Below are positions 18,849 to 30,058 of a stretch of DNA of 64,000 nt, in pieces (the first letter of the stretch is position 1; every line of letters starts with the position of its first letter). A model generated the notes under the pieces. The model was given only the letters and a program-made list of their open reading frames with translations. It did no database searches and was not told where the DNA came from. The DNA comes from Listeria kieliensis (GTDB lineage: Bacteria; Bacillota; Bacilli; Lactobacillales; Listeriaceae), in the NCBI RefSeq assembly GCF_003369925.1, contig NZ_LARY01000001.1:806001-870000 (forward strand), read 5' to 3'. Both the position numbers and the translations under genes were made by a program.

Positions 18849-19502
18849 ATGGAAGCTTTACAAAACTTTTTTCAAGAAAACGGGCATAATTTGCTTGTTC
18901 AAACTTGGCAGCACTTATACATATCGCTAGCTGCAGTTATTCTAGGAATTGTTGTAGCCGTCCCACTCGGAATTGCGCTCACACGCTCTCCTAAAATTGC
19001 TAACTTTGTCATTGGTGTAGTTGGAGTTTTGCAAACGGTTCCGTCGCTTGCCATCTTGGCTTTTATTATTCCAATCCTGGGTGTCGGGACTTTTCCGGCG
19101 ATCATTGCTTTATTCATCTACGCGTTACTTCCCATCTTGCGTAATACCTTTATTGGCGTAAGAGGCGTTGACCCCAATTTAATTGAATCAGGAAAAGGAA
19201 TGGGGATGACGAACTGGCAGCTCATCACAAATGTCGAAATCCCGAACTCCATTTCTGTCATTATGGCCGGAATCAGGCTTTCAACCGTTTATATCATTGC
19301 TTGGGCGACACTTGCTTCTTATATCGGCGCTGGAGGTCTTGGAGACTTTATTTTTAACGGGCTGAACCTTTACCGTCCAGACTTGATTCTAGGCGGGGCA
19401 ATCCCGGTTACCATCCTTGCCCTCATCGTTGAATTTTTCTTAGGCAAACTTGAAAATGCGATGACACCAAAACCACTTCGTGACGCAAGAAATAATGGAT
19501 AG
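18849..19502 (+). CDS. opuCB: OpuC permease subunit
   Basis: A membrane permease of 217 residues with five or six hydrophobic helices and the ABC coupling motif [22 protein letters not shown] (EAA loop) that contacts OpuCA. The [19 protein letters not shown] segment is typical of OpuC-type permeases. AAGGAGGCG, inside the end of opuCA, serves as its ribosome binding site. It is paired with OpuCD to form a heterodimeric channel, in contrast to the fused BilEB protein further on. Confidence 0.95.
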   Translation: MEALQNFFQENGHNLLVQTWQHLYISLAAVILGIVVAVPLGIALTRSPKIANFVIGVVGVLQTVPSLAILAFIIPILGVGTFPAIIALFIYALLPILRNTFIGVRGVDPNLIESGKGMGMTNWQLITNVEIPNSISVIMAGIRLSTVYIIAWATLASYIGAGGLGDFIFNGLNLYRPDLILGGAIPVTILALIVEFFLGKLENAMTPKPLRDARNNG

Positions 19503-20441
<939 letters not shown>

Positions 20442-20456
20442 GGAGGGAACGGACCA

Positions 20457-21128
20457 GTGGAAACTCTGAAACAATTGATCGACTATTACGCAACCAATGG
20501 AAGCTATGTCATGGAAGAGTTTTGGCGTCACTTTCTGATGAGTATTTACGGCGTACTCTTTGCAAGTATTGTAGCGATTCCACTTGGAATTTATATTGCA
20601 AGAAAAAAACGGCTAGCGAATTGGGTGATTCAAATTGCTAATGTCATCCAAACGATTCCTGCCCTTGCTATGCTTGCTGTTTTAATGCTTGTATTGGGAC
20701 TTGGGACAAATACGGTCGTCTTATCTCTTTTCCTATATTCGTTACTTCCAATTTTAAAAAATACGTATACTGGCATTCAAAATGTCGATAGCGCGCTATT
20801 AGAATCTGGGAAAGCAATGGGGATGACGAAGTGGCAAGTGCTTCGCATGGTGGAACTGCCACTTTCACTTTCCGTGATTATGGCAGGAATCCGAAATGCG
20901 CTAGTTATTGCAATCGGCGTTGCTGCGATTGGGACATTCGTTGGTGCTGGAGGACTTGGGGATATCATTGTACGCGGAACGAACGCAACCAATGGGACCG
21001 CTATTATCTTAGCAGGAGCGATTCCCACTGCCCTAATGGCGATTATTACCGATTTATTACTCGGCTGGGTGGAAAAAGCGATCAATCCAGTGAAAAATAA
21101 AAAGAAAAAATTATCAGAAGCGCTATAA
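20457..21128 (+). CDS. opuCD: OpuC permease subunit
   Basis: The second membrane permease of OpuC, 223 residues. It begins at GTG 20457 after AGGAGGG. The coupling loop reads ESGKAMGMTKWQVLRMVELPLS and is followed by GAGGLGDIIVRGTNATNG. The chain ends in a lysine-rich tail. It is homologous to OpuCB and completes the four-gene operon. A GC-rich hairpin of modest strength lies between it and mntH. Confidence 0.95.
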   Translation: METLKQLIDYYATNGSYVMEEFWRHFLMSIYGVLFASIVAIPLGIYIARKKRLANWVIQIANVIQTIPALAMLAVLMLVLGLGTNTVVLSLFLYSLLPILKNTYTGIQNVDSALLESGKAMGMTKWQVLRMVELPLSLSVIMAGIRNALVIAIGVAAIGTFVGAGGLGDIIVRGTNATNGTAIILAGAIPTALMAIITDLLLGWVEKAINPVKNKKKKLSEAL

Positions 21129-21131
21129 AAT

Positions 21132-21168
21132 GAAGGGCGGGCAGGGGAAAACTCTCGCCCGTTCTTTC
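21132..21168 (+). terminator. Weak terminator between opuCD and mntH
   Basis: AAGGGCGGGC pairs with GCCCGTTCTT with two G-T wobbles. The following TTCC is a poor U-tract, so read-through into mntH is possible. Confidence 0.5.
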
Positions 21169-21191
21169 CATTAGTGCAAGGAGGGAACAAC

Positions 21192-22520
21192 GTGGTAAAG
21201 CATAAACGGGAAGCTTGGCGAGAGGAAAAAGAAACTGAAAGCCTGAGCGAGGTCAATAATACAATAAAAGTCCCCCAGAATGCCTCGTTTTTCCGCAAGT
21301 TGCTTGCTTTTATGGGACCAGGAGCTCTGATTGCCGTAGGTTATGTTGATCCAGGAAACTGGGCAACATCCATCGCCGGAGGCTCCGAATTCGGCTACAC
21401 GCTACTTTCAGTCATTTTAATTTCCAATTTAATGGCGATTCTCTTGCAGTCGTTGGCAGCTAAACTTGGCATTGCAACTGGCCGTGATTTAGCACAAGCC
21501 TCACGAGATAGTTTTTCTAAAAAAACATCATTTGCTTTGTGGGTTCTTGCTGAGCTAGCAATTATCGCAACAGATTTAGCGGAAGTGATCGGGAGCGCGA
21601 TTGCTTTAAATTTACTTTTTGGATTACCACTTATTGTCGGCGTCATTATCACTGCGCTTGATATTTTTCTTGTCTTGCTCCTACAACACCGGGGATTTCG
21701 CTATATTGAAGTCATTGTTATTACCTTGATGGTGACGATCCTCGTTTGCTTTGGTGTCGAGTTATTCATGAGCCATCCAGAAATAAAAGAAGTCCTGTAT
21801 GGGTTTATCCCACAAAAGGAAGTCGTAACAAACCCCACGATGCTCTATATTGCGCTTGGAATTTTGGGGGCAACGGTTATGCCACATAATCTGTATTTAC
21901 ATTCTTCGATTGTCCAGACAAGGCAATATGAACGCAGCTTAAAGGGAAAAAAAGAAGCCATTAAATTTGCTTTTATTGATTCTACTTTTTCACTGACAGT
22001 AGCGCTATTTATCAATGCGGCGATCCTTGTGCTAGCTGCGTCTGCCTTTTATTATTCGGGTCATACTGAGGTGGCTGGAATTGAAGATGCCTACAAATTG
22101 TTGAATTCGGTTCTCGGAAGCGGGGTTGCCAGTGTGATTTTCGCGGTAGCGTTACTTGCCTCAGGACAAAATTCAACATTAACAGGTACACTCGCCGGCC
22201 AAATTGTCATGGAAGGCTTTTTAAATATTCGTCTGAAGCCTTGGATCAGACGACTCATCACAAGAGTTCTTGCTATTATTCCTGCAGTGATCGTGACTGC
22301 ACTTTATGGCGCAAGGGGAACCAATGAGCTTTTAATTTTGAGTCAAGTGGTGCTTTCCATGCAGCTCTCATTTGCAGTCATTCCACTTGTTATGTTTACA
22401 AGTGATAAGCGAAAGATGGGCGTTTTTGTGAACGGCTTTTGGCTGAAAGGTCTTGCTTGGCTAGTTGCCATTTTTATTGCAATTTTGAATATCTATTTAC
22501 TAATTCACACCTTTGTTTAA
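21192..22520 (+). CDS. mntH: Manganese/divalent metal transporter, NRAMP family
   Basis: A proton-coupled Mn(II) importer of 442 residues with about 11 membrane segments. The two metal-site motifs are DPGN (D53-N56, in [11 protein letters not shown]) and MPHN in the sixth helix ([13 protein letters not shown]). The transport signature [19 protein letters not shown] is present. The start is GTG 21192, six bases after AAGGAGGG (21178-21185); an upstream in-frame GTG at 21174 lies before the ribosome binding site. I see no clear MntR operator in the short space to opuCD. Confidence 0.95.
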   Translation: MVKHKREAWREEKETESLSEVNNTIKVPQNASFFRKLLAFMGPGALIAVGYVDPGNWATSIAGGSEFGYTLLSVILISNLMAILLQSLAAKLGIATGRDLAQASRDSFSKKTSFALWVLAELAIIATDLAEVIGSAIALNLLFGLPLIVGVIITALDIFLVLLLQHRGFRYIEVIVITLMVTILVCFGVELFMSHPEIKEVLYGFIPQKEVVTNPTMLYIALGILGATVMPHNLYLHSSIVQTRQYERSLKGKKEAIKFAFIDSTFSLTVALFINAAILVLAASAFYYSGHTEVAGIEDAYKLLNSVLGSGVASVIFAVALLASGQNSTLTGTLAGQIVMEGFLNIRLKPWIRRLITRVLAIIPAVIVTALYGARGTNELLILSQVVLSMQLSFAVIPLVMFTSDKRKMGVFVNGFWLKGLAWLVAIFIAILNIYLLIHTFV

Positions 22521-22594
22521 CTATAATTTTATTATGTAAACAACAAATGAAAAGATTTTTAATTTTTTCCCTCGAATTTTTTATCTAGATTCGT

Positions 22595-22600
22595 TATAAT
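22595..22600 (+). promoter_or_regulatory. Probable -10 box for the gene at 22639
   Basis: A perfect TATAAT 39 bases before the start codon, in an AT-rich intergenic stretch. A convincing -35 is not seen. Confidence 0.4.
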
Positions 22601-22638
22601 TGAATTAGCGAATAACCGTAGTAAAGGTGTGGAGTAGG

Positions 22639-23469
22639 ATGGAGGACAAAGCAGTAAAACAGCAAAAACGATTATTAGAGCAAGAACATCTTTTGCCGTA
22701 TACAATTGAAGCTCACAATCAATCTTTTCATGTCATGATCTATACAAAACTTGGGAAAATTTCTGGAATCACTGTGTTGAATGAAGATAAGAGCCTCGCT
22801 AATAGGGAAACTGCTGAAGAAGTTGTATTAAAATTACAACGTTATAATTTTTATTTTGAGTATCTTTCAAAGCGTTCGGACGTTGTGAAGGAACGAGACA
22901 GTGTGGTAGCAGAACGAATTGAACAAACGCAGCTTATTCTAAATGACGGTGAATTATTTGATGAAAATATGCAACCAATTGTTGATAAGCTCAGTTTAGC
23001 ACTCGAAGTTTACAAACAACAACAGCATAAAATGGATATTTATCAAGAAGATATTAGTTTGCTAAATGAGAAAATCAAAGAGCAAGGTCAAATTCAACCA
23101 GAAGACTGGAAATCTGCGGAAGATTTGTCTATTTTGTTTATGAGTGCTGCTTACGCACAAACGATTTACCTAGAAGCAACCAGAAAAAATCGTCAAAAGC
23201 TTGCCAAGTGGGTTCATGAACATCAAAAACAACTTCCAACTGAAAAGCGAAAAGCATTGTTGAAACTTGTTTCGCTTTTAAGTGACACAAGTGCTGGCCT
23301 TATTTTCGATCAAATTATTTCGTTGCTACCGCTGCTTGAAAAAGGCTTGCTAATCGATCATGATGAAGATCTTCCAAAGCGTGCTCAGGAATTCAACAAA
23401 GAATATGAAGCATTGTGTCGCTTCTACAAACCCAAACTTGAAAAAATGATTAAATTAATCCGAAATTAA
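22639..23469 (+). CDS. Hypothetical cytoplasmic protein, Listeria lmo1423-like position
   Basis: A 276-residue soluble protein that I do not recognise. It has no signal peptide or membrane segment and is rich in charged, heptad-like stretches (KQQKRLLEQEHLLP, RSDVVKERDSVVAERIEQTQ, YQEDISLLNEKIKEQGQ), suggesting a helical, partly coiled-coil fold. I take ATG 22639 with AAAGGTG nine bases upstream; the in-frame GTG at 22627 falls inside that site. It lies between mntH and bilE and ends at a shared terminator. No function is proposed. Confidence 0.75.
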   Translation: MEDKAVKQQKRLLEQEHLLPYTIEAHNQSFHVMIYTKLGKISGITVLNEDKSLANRETAEEVVLKLQRYNFYFEYLSKRSDVVKERDSVVAERIEQTQLILNDGELFDENMQPIVDKLSLALEVYKQQQHKMDIYQEDISLLNEKIKEQGQIQPEDWKSAEDLSILFMSAAYAQTIYLEATRKNRQKLAKWVHEHQKQLPTEKRKALLKLVSLLSDTSAGLIFDQIISLLPLLEKGLLIDHDEDLPKRAQEFNKEYEALCRFYKPKLEKMIKLIRN

Positions 23470-23512
23470 AAAATAGCCGCTGGAACGAGTCAGTTTCAGC
23501 AGCTATTTTTTA
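23468..23512. terminator. Bidirectional terminator between convergent genes
   Basis: AAATAGC and GCTATTT, extended by GCTG and CAGC, pair around a loop. A and T runs flank both sides. It serves the gene at 22639 on the plus strand and bilEB on the minus strand. Confidence 0.8.
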
Positions 23513-25027
23513 TTTTTTGAGCAATTTATGTTGAACTAGATAATTTTTAGCCACTGTTTCTGCGGATTTACCATCTACATTGACTTGGTAATTCATCTTA
23601 CGCATCTCCGCATCTGTAATTTTTCCAGCTAATTTATTCAACGGTTCTTTTAACTCTGGATACTTTTGCAAGGTTTTAGTAAGCATCAAAGGAGCGCCTT
23701 GGTAAGGAGGAAAGAGCTTACGATCATCTTTTAGTACCTTCAAATGGTATTGCTCGAGTTCGCTATCTGTTGAATAGGCATCTAAAACATCAATGTCGCC
23801 AGCCTTAATTGCTGTATAGCGAAGTTTAGGTTCCATTTTTTCAAGATGATTAAATGTGATCCCATATTTTTCTTGTAGTCCCTTGTATCCATCCCCACGG
23901 TCTGCAAATTCGGCCGTGAAGCCAACCTTTACTTGCTCATCAATCGGACGAAGATCAGAAATCGTTTCCGGCCCGTATTCTTTCGCAAGTCGTTCGGAAA
24001 CGGCAATCGCATAAGTATTATTATATTGCATTGGTTTTAAAAGTGTCATATCAAATTTAGAAGCTAAACCTGTTCGGGCTTGTTTATAAACTTCGTGAGC
24101 GGAATGGGATTTAGCAGGTTCTTTTGTGAATGTTTCAAGAACCGTTCCAGTAAACTCTGGATAGATATCAATATCGCCAGATTTCAGCGCGTTAAAGAGG
24201 AAGCTTGTTTTCCCCATGCTTGGCTTCAATTCCACTTTCAAATCGGTTTCATCTTCAATAAGTAGTTTATACATGTTAATCAGTATTTCAGGCTCTGCAC
24301 CTAGTTTGCCTGCAATTGTAATATCTTTTTTATCACTTGTAAAATGTGGCACGATTAGTAGAGCCGCCGTTAGCAAGATTGCCGCAGATACCGTGATGAC
24401 TGTACTTTTGAAGGAGGCTTTTTGGAAGAAACGCAATACAAAGTCAAACAAAATGGCAAGCAGGGCTGCAGGAATTGCGCCCAGTAAAATCAAGCTGTTG
24501 TCATTTCGGTCGATCCCAAGCAGAATCAAATCCCCAAGTCCACCTGCGCCGATCAAGGCGGCAAGCGTTGCTGTTCCGATGATAAGAACCATTGCTGTTC
24601 GAATCCCAGCCATGATGACTGGCATGGCAAGTGGTAACTGAATTTTATACAGTCGTTTCCATTTGTTCATTCCCATTGCTCGAGAAGCTTCAATTAGTGC
24701 AGGATCCACTTCATCAATTCCAGTATAAGTATTGCGCAAAATGGGAAGTAGGGCATAGACAACGAGTGCGATGATCGCTGGCACGATTCCAATTCCGACA
24801 AGTGGAATTAGCAGGCCAAGCAAAGCCAGTGATGGAATCGTTTGGAAAATCGCTGCGACTTGGATGACGGGTTCTGCGATCCGCTTGTGGCGTGTTAAGT
24901 AAATACCAAGAGGCAAGGCAATTAAAACAGCGATGAAAAGAGAGATGAATGAAATTTGAATGTGCTCAATCAAAGCAGAAAGAAGGTCCTCTTTTCGGTC
25001 TGTTAGTGTCTCGATGAATGTACTCAT
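23510..25027 (-). CDS. bilEB: BilE-type ABC transporter, fused permease and substrate-binding protein
   Basis: A 505-residue fusion. The first 210 residues form an OpuC-type permease with the coupling loop [23 protein letters not shown] and [13 protein letters not shown] further membrane segment (about 212-230) then leads into an extracytoplasmic OpuAC-type binding domain ([38 protein letters not shown]). In L. monocytogenes the syntenic pair is BilE, which lowers bile accumulation; compatible-solute binding is suggested by homology. It overlaps bilEA by four bases, implying translational coupling. It is homologous to OpuCB/CC/CD in the same window. Confidence 0.88.
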   Translation of the reverse strand: MSTFIETLTDRKEDLLSALIEHIQISFISLFIAVLIALPLGIYLTRHKRIAEPVIQVAAIFQTIPSLALLGLLIPLVGIGIVPAIIALVVYALLPILRNTYTGIDEVDPALIEASRAMGMNKWKRLYKIQLPLAMPVIMAGIRTAMVLIIGTATLAALIGAGGLGDLILLGIDRNDNSLILLGAIPAALLAILFDFVLRFFQKASFKSTVITVSAAILLTAALLIVPHFTSDKKDITIAGKLGAEPEILINMYKLLIEDETDLKVELKPSMGKTSFLFNALKSGDIDIYPEFTGTVLETFTKEPAKSHSAHEVYKQARTGLASKFDMTLLKPMQYNNTYAIAVSERLAKEYGPETISDLRPIDEQVKVGFTAEFADRGDGYKGLQEKYGITFNHLEKMEPKLRYTAIKAGDIDVLDAYSTDSELEQYHLKVLKDDRKLFPPYQGAPLMLTKTLQKYPELKEPLNKLAGKITDAEMRKMNYQVNVDGKSAETVAKNYLVQHKLLKK

Positions 25028-26013
25028 GAATGAACACCTTCTTTCAAGTTGCTCGATAAGAAGGCAAGTAAGTCCTTCGTCTTGATGGTCGCGATGCTCA
25101 TACCGGTTTCATCTTCGATCGTGACGCTTTTGGCATTTGCAAGCGCGGTAACAAGTTCTTCGAGTGGATCAGTGGTTTTTAAATGTCGGCTCGCCTCACT
25201 CGCGTTTCCTGCAGTTGTTGGGGTGAAGAAGTTTCGGTTTAGCAATTCAGAAATCGTGATGGAATGGTCAAATAGGGTTTTAGGTAAAAGATTGCCAGAC
25301 TCGAGAAAATTACGAACAAAGTCAGTTTCAGGATTTTTCAATATATTCTCTGGCGTGTCGCATTGGACGATTTTTCCATCTTGCATGAGGCAAATTCGGT
25401 CTCCGAGCGCCAAAGCTTCTTGCATGTCGTGCGTGACAAAAACGATGGTCTTTTTGATTTTCTTTTGCAGTTCAGAAATATCTTGCTGTAATTTTTGCCT
25501 AGAAATGGGGTCTAACGCACTGAAGGGCTCATCCATTAAAATAATGCTTGGATCGGCTGCAAGCGCGCGAACAACACCCACACGTTGCTGTTCGCCGCCA
25601 GAAAGTTCTTTCGGTAGCCGGTCTCGGTATAAAGCCGGATCAAGCCCAACCATTTCCAGTAATTCGGTTGTTCGGTCATAGATTTTTTGCTTATCCCACT
25701 TTTTTAGCTCAGGGACAATCGCGATATTTTCAGCAATTGTCATATGAGGGAACAAAGCAATTTGCTGGAGTACATAGCCAATATCATAGCGCAATTCGTG
25801 AATGTCATAATCACTAATGCGTTTTTCATCGATATAGATGGTCCCCGTTGAGAGTGGGATGAGACGATTGATCATTTTTAAAGTTGTTGTTTTGCCACAT
25901 CCGCTTGGCCCAATAAAAACGAAAAATTCACCGTCTTCAATATTGAGGTTGAGGTGATCAACAGCGACGGAATCATTGTCATATTTCTTTGTCACATTTT
26001 CAAAGCGAATCAT
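25024..26013 (-). CDS. bilEA: BilE-type ABC transporter ATP-binding protein
   Basis: The ATPase partner of BilEB, 329 residues. Walker A is GPSGCGKTT, the signature [16 protein letters not shown], Walker [13 protein letters not shown] and the switch FVTHD. The C-terminal 90 residues lack the two clear CBS domains of OpuCA and end in a degenerate region. I take ATG 26013 ([12 protein letters not shown]) after GGGAGG; the open frame runs 11 codons further upstream through that site. A candidate SigB promoter lies 46-72 bases upstream. Its position beside murB matches bilEA of L. monocytogenes. Confidence 0.9.
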   Translation of the reverse strand: MIRFENVTKKYDNDSVAVDHLNLNIEDGEFFVFIGPSGCGKTTTLKMINRLIPLSTGTIYIDEKRISDYDIHELRYDIGYVLQQIALFPHMTIAENIAIVPELKKWDKQKIYDRTTELLEMVGLDPALYRDRLPKELSGGEQQRVGVVRALAADPSIILMDEPFSALDPISRQKLQQDISELQKKIKKTIVFVTHDMQEALALGDRICLMQDGKIVQCDTPENILKNPETDFVRNFLESGNLLPKTLFDHSITISELLNRNFFTPTTAGNASEASRHLKTTDPLEELVTALANAKSVTIEDETGMSIATIKTKDLLAFLSSNLKEGVHS

Positions 26014-26058
26014 AGTATCCTCCCAGTTTCTATTTTTTAAAAGCAATCATCTCTGTTT

Positions 26059-26085
26059 ATACCCTATAATTTACCATTTTTTAAC
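26059..26085 (-). promoter_or_regulatory. Candidate SigB promoter for bilEAB
   Basis: Read on the minus strand: GTTA (26085-26082), 17 bases, GGGTAT (26064-26059). One base of the -35 differs from GTTT. bilE is SigB-controlled in L. monocytogenes; this site is a visual match only. Confidence 0.45.
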
Positions 26086-26112
26086 GGTAAATAGAAATTA
26101 TAAAGATTTATT

Positions 26113-26140
26113 TTGTAAAATATTGCTCTCGTGTTAAAAT
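26113..26140 (+). promoter_or_regulatory. SigA-type promoter for murB
   Basis: TTGTAA (26113-26118), a 16-base spacer and TAAAAT (26135-26140), about 53 bases ahead of the murB start. Confidence 0.55.
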
Positions 26141-26192
26141 AGAAGGTGAGGTTTCAAACAATCCTAGATGTAAGAACTAGAATGGAAAGGTT

Positions 26193-27110
26193 TTGAAAAG
26201 AGTGGAAAATCTAATGCAAGATTTAGGTATTCAAATACCAGATCTTTTGATAAAACAAAATGAATCCCTAGCAAAGTACACGTATACGAAAACAGGCGGA
26301 GAAGCAGATCTGTTTGCTATGCCAAAAACGATTGATGAAGCTAAAAAACTTGTTCAGTATTGCCATGAAAACCAGATTGTGCTAACTGTTCTTGGGAATG
26401 GCTCGAATTTGATTGTAAAAGATGGGGGCATTCGCGGGGTTGTGATGCACCTTGATTTACTGAATGAAATTGTAAGAGAAGAAACACGAGTGATTGCTGG
26501 AAGTGGTGCAAAAATTATTGATGTTTCAAGGTTCGCACTGGAATCGCAACTTAGCGGTCTCGAATTTGCTTGCGGGATTCCAGGATCTGTTGGTGGGGCG
26601 CTTTATATGAATGCTGGTGCTTATGGCGGGGAAATCAGTGATGTACTTGACGCAGCAACTGTTTTAACACGTTCTGGCGAGTTGCTATATTTAAAGCGAG
26701 AAGAGCTAGCTGCTAAATACCGAAGAAGTACGATTGCCGATAAAGATTATATTGTATTAAGTGCAGAGTTTGCGCTAGAACTTTCAGAAAGGCAGCCCAT
26801 TGAAACTAAAATGGCGGAACTTACGGAAGCACGTGAAGCGAAGCAACCACTTGAATTCCCGTCTTGCGGTAGCGTTTTCAAGAGACCACCAGGCCATTTT
26901 GCTGGAAAGTTGATTCAAGATAGTGACTTGCAAGGTTTTCAAATTGGTGGTGCGCAAGTTTCCAAGAAGCATGCGGGTTTTATCATAAATGTAGGTGAAG
27001 CGACAGCAACAGACTATATGAAAGTGATCCATCATGTTCAAGAAACAGTAAAACGTAATTTTGGTGTAGATTTAGAAACTGAAGTGAAGATTATTGGAGA
27101 AGACAAGTGA
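26193..27110 (+). CDS. murB: UDP-N-acetylenolpyruvoylglucosamine reductase
   Basis: Flavoenzyme that reduces UDP-GlcNAc-enolpyruvate to UDP-MurNAc, early in peptidoglycan synthesis. FAD-binding motifs are TKTGGEADLFAMP, LGNGSNLIVKDGGIRGVV and ACGIPGSVGGALYMNAGAYGGE. The catalytic serine is in PSCGSVFKRP and the glutamate near the end in LETEVKIIGE. It is of the shorter type II class. The start is uncertain: TTG 26193 is only two bases from GGAAAGG, GTG 26202 is 11 bases away, and ATG 26214 would give 298 residues. Confidence 0.93.
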   Translation: MKRVENLMQDLGIQIPDLLIKQNESLAKYTYTKTGGEADLFAMPKTIDEAKKLVQYCHENQIVLTVLGNGSNLIVKDGGIRGVVMHLDLLNEIVREETRVIAGSGAKIIDVSRFALESQLSGLEFACGIPGSVGGALYMNAGAYGGEISDVLDAATVLTRSGELLYLKREELAAKYRRSTIADKDYIVLSAEFALELSERQPIETKMAELTEAREAKQPLEFPSCGSVFKRPPGHFAGKLIQDSDLQGFQIGGAQVSKKHAGFIINVGEATATDYMKVIHHVQETVKRNFGVDLETEVKIIGEDK

Positions 27111-27199
27111 TTCTGATCGCTTGTCTTCTTATGTTTAAAAAAGTAAGAATAGGAAATAATGGTTGTGGAGAGATGTTTTTTTGAAAGGAAGTCGATAAA

Positions 27200-28132
27200 A
27201 TGAAGGCTATCATTATGAATGAATACGGGGACAGTAGTGTACTTCAGTATGTAGATGATTTTCCGGACCCGATATTAAAAGATGATGATGTATTAATTGA
27301 AGTGAAGGCGGCAGCCGTTAATCCAATTGATTGGAAATTACGTCAAGGCTATTTAAAACAAATAATCGATATCCCTTTTCCCTTTATTCTTGGACTTGAT
27401 GTTTCAGGGGTTGTAAAGGAAGTTGGAAAAGAAGTCACAATGTTTCAACCAGGGGATGAAGTTTACGCACGTGCGGATACAAGTCGAAATGGCTCTTACG
27501 CAGAAAAAATTGCGGTGAATCAATTATTTGTTTCAAAGAAACCAAGCAATTTAAATTTTGAAGAAGCTGCTTCTGTTCCACTGGCAGCGCTAACGGCTTA
27601 TCAAGCCCTAAGAGACTTTGCTGGACTAGATAAAGGCGAACGGGTTTTTATTTCTGCGGGGTCTGGCGGAGTTGGAAGTTTTGCTATTCAAATCGCCAAA
27701 ATTTTGGGTGCCTATGTAGTGACAACAACAGGACCTAATAATATTGATTATGTCAAAAGTCTCGGAGCAGATGAGGTCATTGACTATACGAAAAATGACA
27801 GTTTGGATATAGAACCGGTTGATGTTGTTTTCGATTTGATAGGAGGCAAAAGTCAAATTGAAAGTTTTTCGATTCTAAAAGAAGGCGGAAGAATTGGCTC
27901 AATTGCTGGAACGCCAGATCCAAAATTGGCGAAAGAAAAACGAGCAAATGCAAAAGGACTTTGGGTGAAATCAAGTGGCGCAGATTTAGATGAGCTTCGT
28001 AATTACATTGAAGCAGGTAAAATAAAAACAGAAATTGCTGCAAGATTTCCACTTGAAAAGGTAAAAGTAGCCCATGAGTTAAGTGAAACAGGGCATGTGA
28101 GAGGTAAAATTGTCATCGAAGTAGCGAAATAA
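27200..28132 (+). CDS. NADP-dependent oxidoreductase, zinc-independent MDR/quinone reductase type
   Basis: A medium-chain dehydrogenase/reductase of 310 residues. The N-terminal GroES-like domain includes VKAAAVNPIDWKLRQGYLK and ILGLDVSGVVKEVG. The nucleotide-binding domain has GSGGVGSFAIQIAKILGAYV. No catalytic or structural zinc cysteines are seen, so it belongs with quinone-oxidoreductase or enone-reductase-like members. The C-terminal KIKTEIAARFPLEKVKVAHE...GHVRGKIVIEV is typical. AAAGGAAG precedes the ATG and a terminator follows. The substrate is unknown. Confidence 0.85.
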   Translation: MKAIIMNEYGDSSVLQYVDDFPDPILKDDDVLIEVKAAAVNPIDWKLRQGYLKQIIDIPFPFILGLDVSGVVKEVGKEVTMFQPGDEVYARADTSRNGSYAEKIAVNQLFVSKKPSNLNFEEAASVPLAALTAYQALRDFAGLDKGERVFISAGSGGVGSFAIQIAKILGAYVVTTTGPNNIDYVKSLGADEVIDYTKNDSLDIEPVDVVFDLIGGKSQIESFSILKEGGRIGSIAGTPDPKLAKEKRANAKGLWVKSSGADLDELRNYIEAGKIKTEIAARFPLEKVKVAHELSETGHVRGKIVIEVAK

Positions 28133-28147
28133 AATAAGTGAAGCAAA

Positions 28148-28173
28148 ATCCCCGGTTTCTTGCCGGGTTTTTT
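28148..28173 (+). terminator. Terminator after the MDR oxidoreductase
   Basis: CCCGG (28151-28155) pairs with CCGGG (28163-28167) across a short loop, followed by TTTTTT. Confidence 0.85.
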
Positions 28174-28248
28174 GTGTTCGAACATGCATCATAGCGGGTT
28201 ATTTGGTACAATGAGATTAGGCATTTTAGAATGGGAGGATTTCACCTT

Positions 28249-29307
28249 TTGGATAGTTTGATACAGTTTTTTAAAAACAGAAGTGTACGGCGTGTTGCTG
28301 TTTTTGTTCTTGTCGCATTTATATTGTATTTGCTACGGAGCATGATGGATATTATTTTGCTGACTTTTATTTTTTCATATTTGATTACGCGCCTTGAAGG
28401 TTTCATTTTACGGAGAATTTCGATTTATCGGCAGATTATTGTGCTCTTGCTTTATGCAGTAATCGCGCTAGGTCTTGTTTTTGTGGTCGTTAAATATGTA
28501 CCGCTTTTAACTGACCAAATTAAACAGTTAGTGAACTTCATCAATCAATTTTTTACAACAGATGATAGTGATAATGAGTTTATTAATTATATTGTTAGTC
28601 TGGCCAACCAAGTTGATGTTATGAAATATACTGAGCAAGGTGTGCAGATTATCGTCACTTACTTAACGAATATCGGGACCGTGCTGTTCAATGCGTTTAT
28701 TGCTTTAATGCTGAGTTTGTTTTTCTCATTAGGGAAAGATCAACTCATTCGGTTTACGAACCAATTTGCAACGAGTAAAGTAGCTTTCATTTATGAAGAA
28801 GTAAAATATTTTGGTCAAAAATTTGTAGCTACTTTCGGAAAGGTAATCGAAGCGCAGTTTTTAATTGCTGTTGTTAACTGCGCGCTCACAACACTTGCCT
28901 TATGGATACTAGGATTTCCACAATTGATGACACTTTCCATCATGGTCTTTTTACTAGGATTAATTCCTGTTGCGGGTGTAATCATTTCGATGATCCCGCT
29001 CACAATCATCGCTTATACCATTGGTGGAGTTCAATATCTGATCTACATTATTTTGATTGTGGTAGTGATTCATGCGCTCGAATCTTATGTACTAAATCCA
29101 AAATTGATGTCTGCTAAAACTGACTTACCAGTTTTTTACACGTTTATCATTTTAATCTTCGGGGAGCATTTCTTCGGTATTTGGGGATTAATTGTTGGAA
29201 TTCCAGTTGTTATGTTCTTCCTTGATGTACTCGGTGTGACTAATCAAGCTGAACACCTTTTAGAAAAGAAGCCAAAGAAGAACCCTAAACAAGATCCAGA
29301 GAGCTAA
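28249..29307 (+). CDS. AI-2E family membrane protein
   Basis: A 352-residue member of the AI-2E (TqsA/YdbI/YhhQ-like, UPF0118) family with about eight hydrophobic helices. The family signature near the C-terminus is FLLGLIPVAGVIISMIPLTIIAY, followed by LESYVLNPKLMSAKTDLPVF and FGIWGLIVGIPV. Members export small molecules or ions; the substrate here is unknown. I take TTG 28249, nine bases after GGGAGGA; the ATG at 28231 overlaps that site. The last codons form the left arm of its terminator. Confidence 0.85.
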   Translation: MDSLIQFFKNRSVRRVAVFVLVAFILYLLRSMMDIILLTFIFSYLITRLEGFILRRISIYRQIIVLLLYAVIALGLVFVVVKYVPLLTDQIKQLVNFINQFFTTDDSDNEFINYIVSLANQVDVMKYTEQGVQIIVTYLTNIGTVLFNAFIALMLSLFFSLGKDQLIRFTNQFATSKVAFIYEEVKYFGQKFVATFGKVIEAQFLIAVVNCALTTLALWILGFPQLMTLSIMVFLLGLIPVAGVIISMIPLTIIAYTIGGVQYLIYIILIVVVIHALESYVLNPKLMSAKTDLPVFYTFIILIFGEHFFGIWGLIVGIPVVMFFLDVLGVTNQAEHLLEKKPKKNPKQDPES

Positions 29308-29325
29308 AGCTGGATCTTGTTTTAT
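29289..29325 (+). terminator. Terminator overlapping the end of the AI-2E gene
   Basis: ACAAGATCCAG (29289-29299) pairs with CTGGATCTTGT (29310-29320), followed by TTTT. The left arm is coding sequence. Confidence 0.85.
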
Positions 29326-29458
29326 GCTGAAAGAGAGAAGAAGGGTGAATTAACACTTTTACAAGAAGATTTTTAAGTTTTCTTTCTTGCTGTTTAAAAC
29401 TTCTTTAACTATTTTGTTTTATAATGAAAGCAATCATTAGTTAAAGGAGGAATTTAAA

Positions 29459-30058
29459 TTGAAAAAAATACTTATATTCACAGTGCTACCTGTAACCTCC
29501 GTTTTACTAGCTGTTTTCCTTTATTTTCATTTTTTCGAAGGCTGGATGTACTTTTATTTGAACCAACTAATGCGAAATTATAGCTTTATTGATTATATAA
29601 CCATTGCAATTACGGCAGCGCTTGTTTATTTAGCAGCTGTACAAATAATGAGTTTAGAATTAAACTTAAAATTATTGATCATTTCGTATTTGATTTATTT
29701 CGGATGTTTAGTCTTTTTATTATTTGCAAAAGATTCCCATGCACGCGGAATATCCTTTGACACATTCAGTTTCATCGAACCATTTTTAGCAGGAAATTTA
29801 CGGGTAATTACAATCGGCAATGTCATTGCGTTTATCCCGATTGGTTTCTTAATGTGGAAACTAAGGAGCTATCAAGCATTTTCCCTTGCAGTAGCACTAA
29901 TTATTGCTGTTGAAACTACTCAATATTATTTAGCTGTTGGATATTTTGATACTGGAGATATTTTCTTAAACGTATGTGGTATTATGACGGGGTATTTAAT
30001 GATACGTTTTGCGAATTTCATTGTCAGTAAAAAGAACGCCAACAAAAGCGCATCCTAA
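29459..30058 (+). CDS. VanZ family membrane protein
   Basis: A 199-residue membrane protein with five or six hydrophobic segments and the VanZ-like core (ISFDTFSFIEPF, NVIAFIPIGFLMWKL, AVALIIAVETTQYYLAVGYFDTGDIFLNVCGIMTGYL). VanZ itself gives low-level teicoplanin resistance; most VanZ-like proteins have no known role. The start is TTG 29459 after AAAGGAGG. The last six codons and the stop lie in the left arm and loop of a long hairpin shared with the convergent gene. It is the last plus-strand gene before dif. Confidence 0.85.
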   Translation: MKKILIFTVLPVTSVLLAVFLYFHFFEGWMYFYLNQLMRNYSFIDYITIAITAALVYLAAVQIMSLELNLKLLIISYLIYFGCLVFLLFAKDSHARGISFDTFSFIEPFLAGNLRVITIGNVIAFIPIGFLMWKLRSYQAFSLAVALIIAVETTQYYLAVGYFDTGDIFLNVCGIMTGYLMIRFANFIVSKKNANKSAS